Source: Paenibacillus gorillae
GTDB taxonomy: Bacteria > Bacillota > Bacilli > Paenibacillales > Paenibacillaceae
DNA: 64,000 nt
Assembly (NCBI RefSeq): GCF_000513275.1
Contig: NZ_CBVJ010000067.1
Coordinates: forward strand, 62,001-126,000
Direction of reading: 5' to 3'
The notes beneath the pieces were generated by a model that made no database searches, was not told where the DNA came from, and was given only the letters and a program-made list of their open reading frames with translations. Below are positions 10,018-18,219 of this stretch, one piece after another; positions within the stretch are counted from its first letter, which is position 1; every line of letters begins with the position of its first letter. The position numbers and the translations under genes were made by a program.

Positions 10018-11265
10018 ATGACCCGGCTATTAATTGTTGATGACGATCAATATATTCGAGAAGGCTTAAAGCGATTAATTAATTGGGAAGAGCTGAATGT
10101 GACACATTTATCGGAGGCGGAGGGCGCTTATGAAGCGCTGGAGCTCATGGAGGCGAATCGCTCCCATATTGTGCTGACCGACATTCGTATGCCGAAGGGC
10201 GACGGTCTGCATCTAATCGAGCAGATTAGGCTGCGCAACTGGAAAACCTCAATTGTCGTGCTGAGCGGTTACAATGAATACGCCTATGTGCGGCAGGCGA
10301 TGAAATATCAGGTCGAGGATTACCTGCTGAAGCCTATCGATGCCTCAGAGCTTACTCAAATTATCGCCTCCTGCACCGAACGGTTTCAGGGGCAATATAT
10401 CGAAGAGCAAATGCAGCGTGAATCATTCCTGTTGCTGAAAAATAACATTTTGCTGCGCTGGGCGCAAAATCGGATTCAATATGACCAGCTCCGGGATAAG
10501 CTGAAATTTCTGCAATTGCCTCTTCTAATGAATGAGCGGTACCAAATTTGTATCATCGATTGGCATGACCGGCAAGAGAGCGAGCTGACGCAAAGCGAGG
10601 AGCAGTACCGCTCCTTCGCTATTCTGAATAGTGTCGAGGAAGCGCTTCAGGAAAGCGGCCGCGGCATCGCTTTTCTCAATGAGCATAGGCAAATCATTGT
10701 CTTGTTCACCGACGAGAGTCAGCAGGATGCCGATTGCTTCAGTGCCGGCAATAACAGCTGGATGGCCGATCTCTCCGAACGGTATCGCGCAATCTTGAAG
10801 ACGCCTTGGAGCAATTATTTCGGGAAGGTGACCTGCCTGCCAAATAAGCTTCATGAATCGTATGAGGAAGCACTGGCGCAATGCAGCAGCCAACCAGTTG
10901 GGGATAATCATGGAGAGATAAGCGTGATCTCTCAGAATCCCATTACGAGACAGGTCGAACGGTATGTACAGGAACACTACAGCGAGGAGCTCTCGCTTCA
11001 GCTGCTGTCTATCCAGTTCAACGTGAACAACGTTTATTTGGGCCGGTTGTTTAAGAAGGAAACGGGACAGTTTTTCAACGATTATATTAACCGCGTCAGG
11101 CTGGATCATGCGAAGAAGATGCTGGCTGTTACACCTCTAAAAGCGTCGGAAATCGCAACGGCGGTCGGCTTCCTCGACCCCAACTATTTTTTCCGAAAAT
11201 TCAAGCAGGTGCATGGGATCTCGCCGTCTGACTATCGGCTGGCTATTAGTGGAGCTGAATCGTAG
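10018..11265 (+). CDS. YesN-type response regulator with AraC DNA-binding domain
   Basis: Transcription regulator of 415 residues. The receiver domain occupies 1-120 with acidic pocket D8-D10, phospho-acceptor D55 (LTDIRMP) and Lys in DYLLKP. A variable middle region follows, then two AraC helix-turn-helix motifs at about 310-410 (LSIQFNVNNVYLGRLFKKE and IATAVGFLDPNYFFRKFK). AAGGAGG precedes the start. It is paired with the kinase just upstream and most likely activates the divergent importer operon. Confidence 0.93.
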   Translation: MTRLLIVDDDQYIREGLKRLINWEELNVTHLSEAEGAYEALELMEANRSHIVLTDIRMPKGDGLHLIEQIRLRNWKTSIVVLSGYNEYAYVRQAMKYQVEDYLLKPIDASELTQIIASCTERFQGQYIEEQMQRESFLLLKNNILLRWAQNRIQYDQLRDKLKFLQLPLLMNERYQICIIDWHDRQESELTQSEEQYRSFAILNSVEEALQESGRGIAFLNEHRQIIVLFTDESQQDADCFSAGNNSWMADLSERYRAILKTPWSNYFGKVTCLPNKLHESYEEALAQCSSQPVGDNHGEISVISQNPITRQVERYVQEHYSEELSLQLLSIQFNVNNVYLGRLFKKETGQFFNDYINRVRLDHAKKMLAVTPLKASEIATAVGFLDPNYFFRKFKQVHGISPSDYRLAISGAES

Positions 11266-11284
11266 ATGCGGGATGGCTGCTGTG

Positions 11285-11381
11285 CGCGGGGTCGCTGCGC
11301 GTTTTGGCTCATGCTGCTATTCTTGATTCCATAGTCTCATCGCTATCACGATGATTATGGATAGAATCTGCAAAAACCAGC
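11285..11381. repeat. Palindromic repeat family 2, copy 1, left part (split by IS110 element)
   Basis: This stretch matches the intact copy at 42392-42516 (GCTGCGCGT..TTGG, then TTCTTGATTCCAT and GAATCT.CAAAAA). The matching right arm lies beyond the IS element at 12910-12945. Confidence 0.75.
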
Positions 11382-11450
11382 TAATACTTGTCAAGTCATT
11401 CGTATTGGTCATTAGCACTTTTGCTGGTATACTCTTTTTAAGCATGACAA

Positions 11451-11476
11451 ATAACCTTCATTGGCGTGAAGGTTAT
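11451..11476. terminator. Perfect 10 bp hairpin after the IS110 transposase gene
   Basis: ATAACCTTCA and TGAAGGTTAT pair around a six-base loop just downstream of the transposase stop. It may end transposase transcription or protect the element from readthrough. Confidence 0.55.
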
Positions 11477-11492
11477 GGGTAAATATGGGTAC

Positions 11493-12671
11493 TTAGGTTC
11501 GATAGGGCTGGCACTTACTGAGGATGGCATAGATGTGATGGAGAAGCTTGTTGGCGCAAGCGATCACAACCACCTTGTAGGGCTTGCCCTCTTCTCTTTT
11601 CTTTTTGTAGTACTCCTGAATTCTCGAATTCGCACTTTTTCGAATGGCGCACTGCACCGCTAAATACAAAGCACGACGCAGCCTCTTAGACCCACGCTTT
11701 GTAATCCGTAAACTCGTTGCCGTAAATTTACCTGAGCTGAATATGGCAGGATCTAGACCTGCGAAAGCAACAAGCTTCTTCGGATCATTAAACTGTCGTA
11801 CGTCCCCGATCTCAGCGACGATTACTGCGGCTAGTTTGTCTCCAATGCCTGGTATGCTTTTCACCAACGCTACCTCAGGTAGACGTAATGCTATTTCGGT
11901 CATTTGCTCCTCTAGTTCACTTAGTTGCTCAGAAAACGATAGCAGCAAAGCGACCATACCCTGGAGAATAACAGTCTGGGATCGACTTTTCGGCTGCTCG
12001 TTCCAGTGAATGAGAGCTTCCTCGAGTCGTTCCACTTTCTCTTTTACCCACCGCTTGGAATGTGATCTTCCTGCGTTCAATTTAATTACTTCGCCATGCC
12101 CTCCAACACAACCTTCCAAACAATGAGCCAGCACCTTTAAAGAGGTGACAGAGTATAGATTGCTAAAGATCTTTTCATAGGCTGGAAATACTTGATCCAA
12201 CAACGATCTCATATTTAATTTCGCTTGCACGAACAAACCCGTTATAAATTCATGGTGCCGGGTCATATGCTGAAGCTCCGTATAGGTCTCATTCCATCTG
12301 CGATGCGGCATTACATCGCCTCGGTAGTACATCTCCGCTAAATGCCAGGCATCCGCAGCATCCGTCTTTACCTTACGTAAATGTGTCCCTTTTGCTCGTT
12401 TCGCTTGCAACGGATTAACGATGAAGTATGTCCATCCACTGCGCTCTAGATAATCAGTAAGACCACGATGATAATGTCCGGTTGCTTCAAGTACGACGAT
12501 GGGGTCGCTTGCTGTCTCTGCCTTTAATTGAGCCAGAAGTTCGTTTAAACGATCAAATCCATCTTCTTTGTGCGAGATGCTCTCCAATTTCCCGTACGGC
12601 ACATTCCGTGTCAAAAAGGCTTGAATCACGCTACTTCCTTTTGCAACGTCCACACCTACTACTCGCTCCAT
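11493..12671 (-). CDS. IS110-family transposase (DEDD plus serine recombinase)
   Basis: Full-length transposase of 392 residues. The N-terminal RuvC-like DEDD domain shows D8 (VGVDVAK), E62 (LEATGHYH) and D104/D107 (KTDAADA). The C-terminal IS116/IS110/IS902 domain (about 270-360) contains SIPGIGDKLAAVIVAEIGD and the Ser candidates S312/S313 (IFSSGKF), the expected nucleophile region. GGAGGTTGTT precedes the ATG. No frameshift is seen, so it may be active. Known members cut and paste through a circle guided by an element-encoded RNA. Confidence 0.95.
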   Translation of the reverse strand: MERVVGVDVAKGSSVIQAFLTRNVPYGKLESISHKEDGFDRLNELLAQLKAETASDPIVVLEATGHYHRGLTDYLERSGWTYFIVNPLQAKRAKGTHLRKVKTDAADAWHLAEMYYRGDVMPHRRWNETYTELQHMTRHHEFITGLFVQAKLNMRSLLDQVFPAYEKIFSNLYSVTSLKVLAHCLEGCVGGHGEVIKLNAGRSHSKRWVKEKVERLEEALIHWNEQPKSRSQTVILQGMVALLLSFSEQLSELEEQMTEIALRLPEVALVKSIPGIGDKLAAVIVAEIGDVRQFNDPKKLVAFAGLDPAIFSSGKFTATSLRITKRGSKRLRRALYLAVQCAIRKSANSRIQEYYKKKREEGKPYKVVVIACANKLLHHIYAILSKCQPYRT

Positions 12672-12909
12672 AACAACCTCCTACAATAATTTGCCGGCAA
12701 TCCTACGATGGCTCCAAACCCATAGCTTCGCTTGTGATACGAGGTCAAATGCCCCAACCAGCCCAAACATGGTCATTGGAGGTAGTAGGAGAACAGTTTT
12801 TGCAACGGGTTCGTTGACCCTAGTCAGCCTGCGTTCTCCCGGCTACCGCCATCATAAAACAGCCATAAAAATAGGCCAACCAGAAATCTCTGGTTGACCT
12901 AATAATACG
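12672..12909 (-). ncRNA. Candidate IS110 bridge-RNA region (noncoding end upstream of transposase)
   Basis: About 238 bases of noncoding DNA lie 5' of the transposase gene, where IS110-group elements encode their bridge RNA. A strong hairpin sits at the outer end (about 12874-12900, GGCCAACCAGA pairing with TCTGGTTGACC), followed on the minus strand by a T-rich stretch. I could not assign target- and donor-binding loops by eye; the RNA call rests on family knowledge and position. Confidence 0.45.
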
Positions 12910-12945
12910 AAAATCAGCCTGAGCTCAAAACGCTCCACTCACCCC
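12910..12945. repeat. Palindromic repeat family 2, copy 1, right arm
   Basis: AAAATCAGCCTGAGCTC and GCTCCACTC correspond to the right arm of the intact copy (AAAGTCAGCCCGAACTC then GCTCCGCTC). It pairs with the left arm near 11295-11320 across the IS110 element. Confidence 0.7.
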
Positions 12946-12970
12946 AGTCAACTAGGCTATAGGGCTGCAA

Positions 12971-13161
12971 CGAATCAAAATGTAAAAGTGCAGTTTGTTT
13001 GCCGCTTTATCGTCGATTTTGAGCTTCAAAATGCAAATGTGCAGTTTGATTGGCCTAAAAAGCCCCTATAACGTGAAATCGAGCGATTTCAACTGCACTT
13101 TTGCATTTTGAAGGCGATTTTGGGCCGTTTAGGCCTGATCAACCTGCACTTTTACATTTTG
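12971..13161. repeat. Palindromic repeat family 1, copy 1 (A-B-B'-A')
   Basis: Four 18-base motifs form a nested palindrome: A CAAAATGTAAAAGTGCAG (12976-12993), B CAAAATGCAAATGTGCAG (13027-13044), B' CTGCACTTTTGCATTTTG (13093-13110) and A' CTGCACTTTTACATTTTG (13144-13161). A and A' are perfect reverse complements. The copy lies in the convergent gap between module A and module B. Confidence 0.88.
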
Positions 13162-13419
13162 TTTAGTGAGCGAGGCTAGCCCAGGTATCGTATGAGAGTC
13201 AGGTCTAGGGTAACGCAAGAATAAGGTTGGATTATGGAGTTCTTTAAGCGATTGGATGAGCACCGGCATACGATTCAACGATTCCTCAGGCGTTCTGCCC
13301 GCCTATTTGCCGATAATATCAGCCCTTCCAAACCCGAACACTTTAGGAGTAGAAATGTCCTGTCCGTTGCCCTACTGTGATGTCTTTCCCCCCAGTTCGA
13401 ACCTAAGGCAGCATCATTG
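13162..13419. other. Intergenic stretch, no gene called
   Basis: About 258 bases between repeat copy 1 and the terminator of the GH101-like gene. On the minus strand one frame reads somewhat like protein (ESLNRMPVLIQSLKELHNP) but is interrupted by a stop and matches nothing I recognise, so at most it is a relic. Confidence 0.4.
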
Positions 13420-13462
13420 TATAAAAAATAACCGCTCCCCGGCGGAATGCCGGGAAGCGGTT
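13420..13462 (-). terminator. Terminator of the module B operon
   Basis: Minus-strand hairpin AACCGCTTCCCGGC...GCCGGGGAGCGGTT followed by TATTTTTTAT, seven bases downstream of the GH101-like gene stop at 13469. Confidence 0.9.
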
Positions 13463-13468
13463 CTAATC

Positions 13469-15505
13469 TTAAGCCTTCAACTCCAGCATAACAGGCACAT
13501 GCGGCTCCAGCTTGAGCTCGATCGCGCCGTCCTTCACGGTATAATCGTAAAGGAGTTCTTTGCCGTTTTTCGTAAGGCGGTATACTGAGTAATCGGCTGC
13601 CAGCCAGCTCTCCGGCAGCGGCCATGTCCGGGTGACGCCATGTCTGCTGTACGCATAGATCCGGTTATCCATCGGAATGAAGCGGTCGTGATTGTCCGCG
13701 ATGACCAGCGGTCCCCATGTGACGGCAAGCTGCTCATTCTTTTTATCGATCTGCACGGTAACGCCATCTCCGAACCGCATTATTACGCTGTTCTCCTCTT
13801 CCCGCATCTCCACCATTTCTCTTTCCAAGTAGAAGCGGTACAGCATGGAACCAAGATAAATAATATCGACAACCTGATTCCAGTTATCATGGAAGGCCGT
13901 CGATTGCACCATCTCGCCTTCAAGGCGGGTAGGCTCGCCCCGGTACAAAATATCGGCATCGATGGAGGCGCCTTTGCCCCATGCCACTGCGTTCAGATCG
14001 ACGCTGCCGCCGCCGACAATTTTCCCATGATACAATTGCGAAGGAGAAAAGTGCCAATATGCGCTGAAAACTCCGCTGTCTTCGATCGGCATGCCGTTCT
14101 GGCCCTCGGTCGACACGTCGATCCCTCTCTCGTTGAAATAGGCAATAATCGGCTTCATGCCGCAAATGAGTTCTTCCAACGGTCCGATATAACCCTCTTC
14201 ATCCCAGCTATCATTCGTATTTCTGAACGCATCCAGATGCACCGTCTTCTCCACGGGCACAAGCTCCAGAAATTGCTTCAGCCGGTCAAATGCATGACCG
14301 CTCTCCACATCCTTCGTATGAGAAATATGGTACACCCGATGCTCCAAATCCAGCCATACGCGCGCCGCTCCATCCGGATCACGGCTCAGATTAGCCGGAT
14401 TCCAATCCGGTGAATCCTCATAAGCATCATCAACGTTAATATGATAGCTGATCGTACAATTATATTGCTCTTTAGCGGTTTGAATAAGCTCCAGCAGCTC
14501 CTCGCGGGCTCTGTCCGGATTGACGGCCAGCTTAGGGTTAATAACATTGAGCGAAGGATACCCCGTATCATGCCCGTCGAATTGCCAGCCGACCAAGTAG
14601 ACGATTTGCGGGACGCCTCCGGTAATATGATGAATTTGGCGGATGATGTCCAGCGTTTCCTGGAACGTCGTAAGTACGCCGCGTTTTCTTTCCGCACAAA
14701 ACACTTTATACCAGATTGCTTCTTTATAGATAGGATTAGCATCCGGGAACTTCCGATTCAGCCATAGCTGATAATCGCATTCATCCGCCTTGCCGTCGCC
14801 GTTGCTGTCCGTCAGAAAAACGACGCTCATCTCCAGCGGCTCCATCACCCCATTGCGGACCCGATATTGGTACGTATTGGGCCCAACAGCATAAGCATCC
14901 GCCCGGCCCTTATACTTGCCGCTGCCTGAAGCCTCGCTCAGAAGCGGAATAACGGGATAATTAGTATGAACGAAGCAGCAAAGCTCATCATTGAACAAGC
15001 AAGTATGCATCGTTGGTACGACAGCTAGATCCGGAACCGAATCACTAATAAGCTCCTTGATCTGTCTGCGGTCGTACAATCCCCGGCCTCCGGTCGGAAT
15101 CAATCGCCAGCTCTTGGCATGAATCTCCGTTCGGGCATAGGAATAACTGCTATCGTCGCAGGCAAGCAGAGGCTGATTCATCCAATCGATCGTCTGCAGC
15201 CACCGGGAACGGTCCTCCGCCACTTTTAACGTGACCCGTACCTCATTCTGCTCCAGCTGATAGTTCACAGAAATCTCCAGATCAAACTCTCTCAATCTCA
15301 TCTGATAAGAAACCGCTGCGCTGCGCGGATCATGTTCAGCAGCAATCTCCCATTGCTCCCATGCAACCGTATTTCCGTTCAATGCCCATTTGCCGTCAGG
15401 GCCGCTGCCGTTCATCGTTTCCCCTGTCTTTTTATGCAAATATTGCTTTACCCCCGGCCAGTCATACAGCTCTACTCTTAGATCCTCATTCTCCAAAATA
15501 TACAT
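13469..15505 (-). CDS. GH101-like glycosidase (endo-alpha-N-acetylgalactosaminidase family), cytoplasmic
   Basis: Probable glycoside hydrolase of 678 residues without signal peptide or membrane segment, so it should act on imported sugars. The N-terminal beta-sandwich (1-255) is followed by a TIM-barrel with GWQFDGHDTGYP (306-317), SYHINVDDAY (353-362), a nucleophile candidate D425 (VHLDAFRN) and an acid/base candidate E467 (VSTEGQNG), the order seen in GH101. Characterised GH101 enzymes are much larger and secreted, so specificity may differ. The start at 15505 follows GAAGGAGG with seven-base spacing. It is the last gene of the module B importer operon. Confidence 0.72.
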   Translation of the reverse strand: MYILENEDLRVELYDWPGVKQYLHKKTGETMNGSGPDGKWALNGNTVAWEQWEIAAEHDPRSAAVSYQMRLREFDLEISVNYQLEQNEVRVTLKVAEDRSRWLQTIDWMNQPLLACDDSSYSYARTEIHAKSWRLIPTGGRGLYDRRQIKELISDSVPDLAVVPTMHTCLFNDELCCFVHTNYPVIPLLSEASGSGKYKGRADAYAVGPNTYQYRVRNGVMEPLEMSVVFLTDSNGDGKADECDYQLWLNRKFPDANPIYKEAIWYKVFCAERKRGVLTTFQETLDIIRQIHHITGGVPQIVYLVGWQFDGHDTGYPSLNVINPKLAVNPDRAREELLELIQTAKEQYNCTISYHINVDDAYEDSPDWNPANLSRDPDGAARVWLDLEHRVYHISHTKDVESGHAFDRLKQFLELVPVEKTVHLDAFRNTNDSWDEEGYIGPLEELICGMKPIIAYFNERGIDVSTEGQNGMPIEDSGVFSAYWHFSPSQLYHGKIVGGGSVDLNAVAWGKGASIDADILYRGEPTRLEGEMVQSTAFHDNWNQVVDIIYLGSMLYRFYLEREMVEMREEENSVIMRFGDGVTVQIDKKNEQLAVTWGPLVIADNHDRFIPMDNRIYAYSRHGVTRTWPLPESWLAADYSVYRLTKNGKELLYDYTVKDGAIELKLEPHVPVMLELKA

Positions 15506-15527
15506 GCGATATCCTCCTTCTAACAGC

Positions 15528-15566
15528 AAAGGAGAGGGCAGCGCCCAACTCTCCGCCCTCTCCTTT
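15528..15566 (-). terminator. Intercistronic hairpin between binding protein and GH101-like gene
   Basis: A perfect 12 bp stem, AAAGGAGAGGGC (15528-15539) and GCCCTCTCCTTT (15555-15566), sits between the lipoprotein stop (15582) and the glycosidase ribosome site. With little T-run behind it, it probably attenuates glycosidase expression or stabilises upstream mRNA. Confidence 0.75.
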
Positions 15567-15581
15567 ACTATTTCTGTACTA

Positions 15582-17234
15582 TTAGTTCGCAAGCTTTGCT
15601 TTATTGTCCGCGTATTGCTTCGTGTATTCGCTCTCCAGCTTTGCAATGCCGATGCTATCCGCGACACTCATCATATCGCTGTAGATGGAATCAAACTCCG
15701 TCTCCGATTTCGCGAATACAAGCTTAGTCAAATAATCAGCCCGAAGCGTATTGATTTTTGCTTCAATAACGCCCACTTCACTTGTGCTGTCGATCGTGAA
15801 GTTGAATTCAGGGAAAAACTTCATTTTCGGAGACATCAGCTTATCATAAGCTAATTTGTCCGGGTCCTGCGGATTCCAGAAAACGGTATTCGATACGGCC
15901 CAGTTCGCTACCAGCATAATGGGCTCGCCCATTCCCGCTTGCTTCCATGAACCGCTCCAATCCTTGCTGAGCTCATCGTTGAAGCCGGTCGTAAAGCTTG
16001 GTTTGCCTTGCGGGAAATAGTTATTCGGAACCGATTGGTCATAATAGAAATGAGGTCCGCTTTCCAGACTTTTAAAATCATCCTTGCCTGCCCCTTCTAC
16101 ACCGAAGAAAAAGTCAGCCTGGCCTTCTTTTGATGCCGCATATTCCAGCAGTTTAATCGTACGCTCCGGGTTTTTGTTGCTTTTCGGAATAACGAGCGCC
16201 ATCCAGCCCTTCGGAATCGTCGGATACATATAGGTCGAGAATGGCGACAGCATTTCAAAGCTTGTGTTCGGATTGTCCTTTGGCGCCGCATTGTTTTTGG
16301 CAGCCGAGTTTTGAGCCGATACGATAACCGAGCCCGCCGCAACCTTCTGCGCAGTAACCTCGCCAGTGTTAACGAAGGATTCTTTTGTAAGCAAGCCTTT
16401 GCTCGCCATCGCATTCGCGAATTTAATCATTTCCTTGTACTGCGGGTTATGAAGCTTATGCTGAACTTTGTCACCGTTTACATAATAGTCTTCAATTCCG
16501 AATTGCGGCAAAAACCAGCCCAAGTCTTTCGAATGCTGTCCTTTATCGCCTAAATACGGAATTTTGTCGGGATGATTTTTGGCCATTTGCTGGAGCGCGT
16601 CCAGAAATTTCTCCGGAGTCGAAGTGTCAGGCCGGCCGATTTCATCATAGTAATCCTTCCGGACTACGAATTGCGGCAGCCATACCGGCGCCAGTCCGCC
16701 ATTGGCCTTCGCTTCCTCTAAATATTTTTTCGTCTGATAGCCGGAAATGAGCTTGTAGGTTTTGCCGTCTTTCTCTTTAAAGTTGGTCAGCAATTCCTCG
16801 CCGTATTGCTCGTCCAGTATTTTACGAAGATTAGGTGCATATTTGTCGATCAGCTCATCCATCGAATACAAATAATCGCCATCGATTAGTTGATTGAGCA
16901 TTTTATTTTCTTTATCAACCACCAGCAAATCCGGCAAGCTGTTGCTTGCGATCATCAATGAAATATCTTTGCCGTCGCCGTCATCCTGAACCGGCTTCTT
17001 CACGTTAAAGCTGATGCCCGTCTTGGCTGTAATCCGTTTCGCACCCGCTCCAGTCCAGTCGCTGTACCAAGAGCGGTCGGAATAAAGATCGAGCGTAATC
17101 GCGCCTTCGCTGTTTTCCCCATTCGTCCCGGGCGATGTGCTAGGACTAGTGTTATCGTTGTTTTTGTTTGCACATCCCGCCAGCATGGCAACCAGCAGAC
17201 TAGCGATTAATAACGCCGGAATTGATTTTTTCAT
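15582..17234 (-). CDS. LplA-type sugar-binding lipoprotein
   Basis: Lipid-anchored extracellular binding protein of 550 residues. Lipoprotein signal with lipobox LAGC (Cys 21) and an Asn/Ser/Thr-rich spacer; the large size and the TFQ-less, LplA-like mature region (TLDLYSDRSWYSDWTGAG near residue 48) fit the family whose permeases resemble LplB/LplC, which are encoded just upstream. ATG at 17234 is preceded by GGGGAGGT. It belongs to the leftward operon 19161 to 13469. Ligand unknown; the adjacent GH101-like enzyme suggests a GalNAc- or Gal-containing oligosaccharide. Confidence 0.9.
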   Translation of the reverse strand: MKKSIPALLIASLLVAMLAGCANKNNDNTSPSTSPGTNGENSEGAITLDLYSDRSWYSDWTGAGAKRITAKTGISFNVKKPVQDDGDGKDISLMIASNSLPDLLVVDKENKMLNQLIDGDYLYSMDELIDKYAPNLRKILDEQYGEELLTNFKEKDGKTYKLISGYQTKKYLEEAKANGGLAPVWLPQFVVRKDYYDEIGRPDTSTPEKFLDALQQMAKNHPDKIPYLGDKGQHSKDLGWFLPQFGIEDYYVNGDKVQHKLHNPQYKEMIKFANAMASKGLLTKESFVNTGEVTAQKVAAGSVIVSAQNSAAKNNAAPKDNPNTSFEMLSPFSTYMYPTIPKGWMALVIPKSNKNPERTIKLLEYAASKEGQADFFFGVEGAGKDDFKSLESGPHFYYDQSVPNNYFPQGKPSFTTGFNDELSKDWSGSWKQAGMGEPIMLVANWAVSNTVFWNPQDPDKLAYDKLMSPKMKFFPEFNFTIDSTSEVGVIEAKINTLRADYLTKLVFAKSETEFDSIYSDMMSVADSIGIAKLESEYTKQYADNKAKLAN

Positions 17235-17302
17235 AAAAAACTACCTCCCCTATGTTTTTATATCCAAAAGGTCCGTAAACGATAGACCTTATGATACCCT
17301 AT

Positions 17303-18196
17303 TTAAGCTTTGATAGCCCCAACCATCATGCCCTGAACGAAATACTTTTGAATGAATGGGTAGACGATTGTGATTGGCAATACCGTGACGATTAACGTCG
17401 CGTACTTAATAGCAAGCAAGGTCGACAGCGGATCGGTCCGCATATTCGGCGGCAGGTTCTGCATGTTGTCGATAATAGCCGTATCGGATAACATTCGGAC
17501 GATAATCGTCGGCAGCGTCCATAGCTGCTGGTTGGATACAAAGTAGGCAGAGCTGAACCAGTCATTCCAGTGATTGACCGCTACGAACAAAGCGACGGTA
17601 GCAAGAACCGGCTTCGACAATGGCAAAATGATTCGTGTGAAAATATAAAAGTCACCCGCACCGTCCACCTTCGCCGACTCTTCCAGCTCTTTCGGCATTT
17701 GCCGGAAGAAGGCCATGAACAACAAAGCGTTAAAAATATTGAACAAGGACGGAATAATATACACCCAGAAGGAATTGAGCAGATGCACCTTTTGCAGCAG
17801 CAAGTAATTCGGAATCAATCCGCCGCTCACATACATCGTAACTAGACCCACTAAAGAATAGGCTTTTCTGTACAGCAGTCGGTCCTTGGACAGCGCGTAT
17901 GCTCCCATTGCAGTGAACAATACGCCCGTAACCGTACCGATAAGCGTGCGGGCAACTGTTACGAGAAAGGAATTCAATAGCTGATCATCCAGAAAAATGA
18001 CACTGTAGTTAGACAAGGTGAACTGCCGCGGGAACAGGTACAGCTGGCCGCTGGCCGCATCCACCGGGTCATTCAATGAGTAAATGAGCAAATAATAAAG
18101 CGGGTAAAAGGTTGCTGCAAAAGCGATTAAACCAACGATTATTACGGTAACGTTCACGATCTTGTCTTCTCGCGTCAGCTTTATAGGTGAACGCAT
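17303..18196 (-). CDS. LplC/YtcP-type carbohydrate ABC permease
   Basis: Membrane permease of 297 residues with six predicted segments and an EAA loop around KELEESAKVDGAGDFYIF. It ends in GMMVGAIKA, typical of this family. The ATG at 18196 has GGGAGTG seven bases upstream; an ATG at 18211 has no ribosome site. It partners the LplB-type permease located 23 bases upstream. Confidence 0.93.
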   Translation of the reverse strand: MRSPIKLTREDKIVNVTVIIVGLIAFAATFYPLYYLLIYSLNDPVDAASGQLYLFPRQFTLSNYSVIFLDDQLLNSFLVTVARTLIGTVTGVLFTAMGAYALSKDRLLYRKAYSLVGLVTMYVSGGLIPNYLLLQKVHLLNSFWVYIIPSLFNIFNALLFMAFFRQMPKELEESAKVDGAGDFYIFTRIILPLSKPVLATVALFVAVNHWNDWFSSAYFVSNQQLWTLPTIIVRMLSDTAIIDNMQNLPPNMRTDPLSTLLAIKYATLIVTVLPITIVYPFIQKYFVQGMMVGAIKA

Positions 18197-18219
18197 CGCA
18201 GTCACTCCCATCAGTTAAT

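Larger units (their letters stand above)
11382..12909 (-). mobile_element. IS110-family insertion sequence
   Basis: The element carries one transposase gene on the minus strand, about 238 noncoding bases upstream of it and about 111 bases downstream. Its limits were inferred by comparing the flanks with the intact palindromic repeat at 42392-42516: sequence matching the repeat stops near 11381 and resumes near 12910. Similar short stretches, AAAACCAGC (11373-11381) and AAAATCAGC (12910-12918), flank it. There are no long terminal inverted repeats, as expected for IS110. The long upstream noncoding end favours the IS110 rather than the IS1111 subgroup. Confidence 0.8.

Noticed and set aside
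12971-13161. CRISPR-like array
   Set aside because: Only four motif units, two of them inverted, with no regular spacers and no cas genes in the window.
13162-13360. Relic gene on the minus strand before the GH101 terminator
   Set aside because: Some protein-like stretches, but interrupted by stops and not recognisable; no start or ribosome site.
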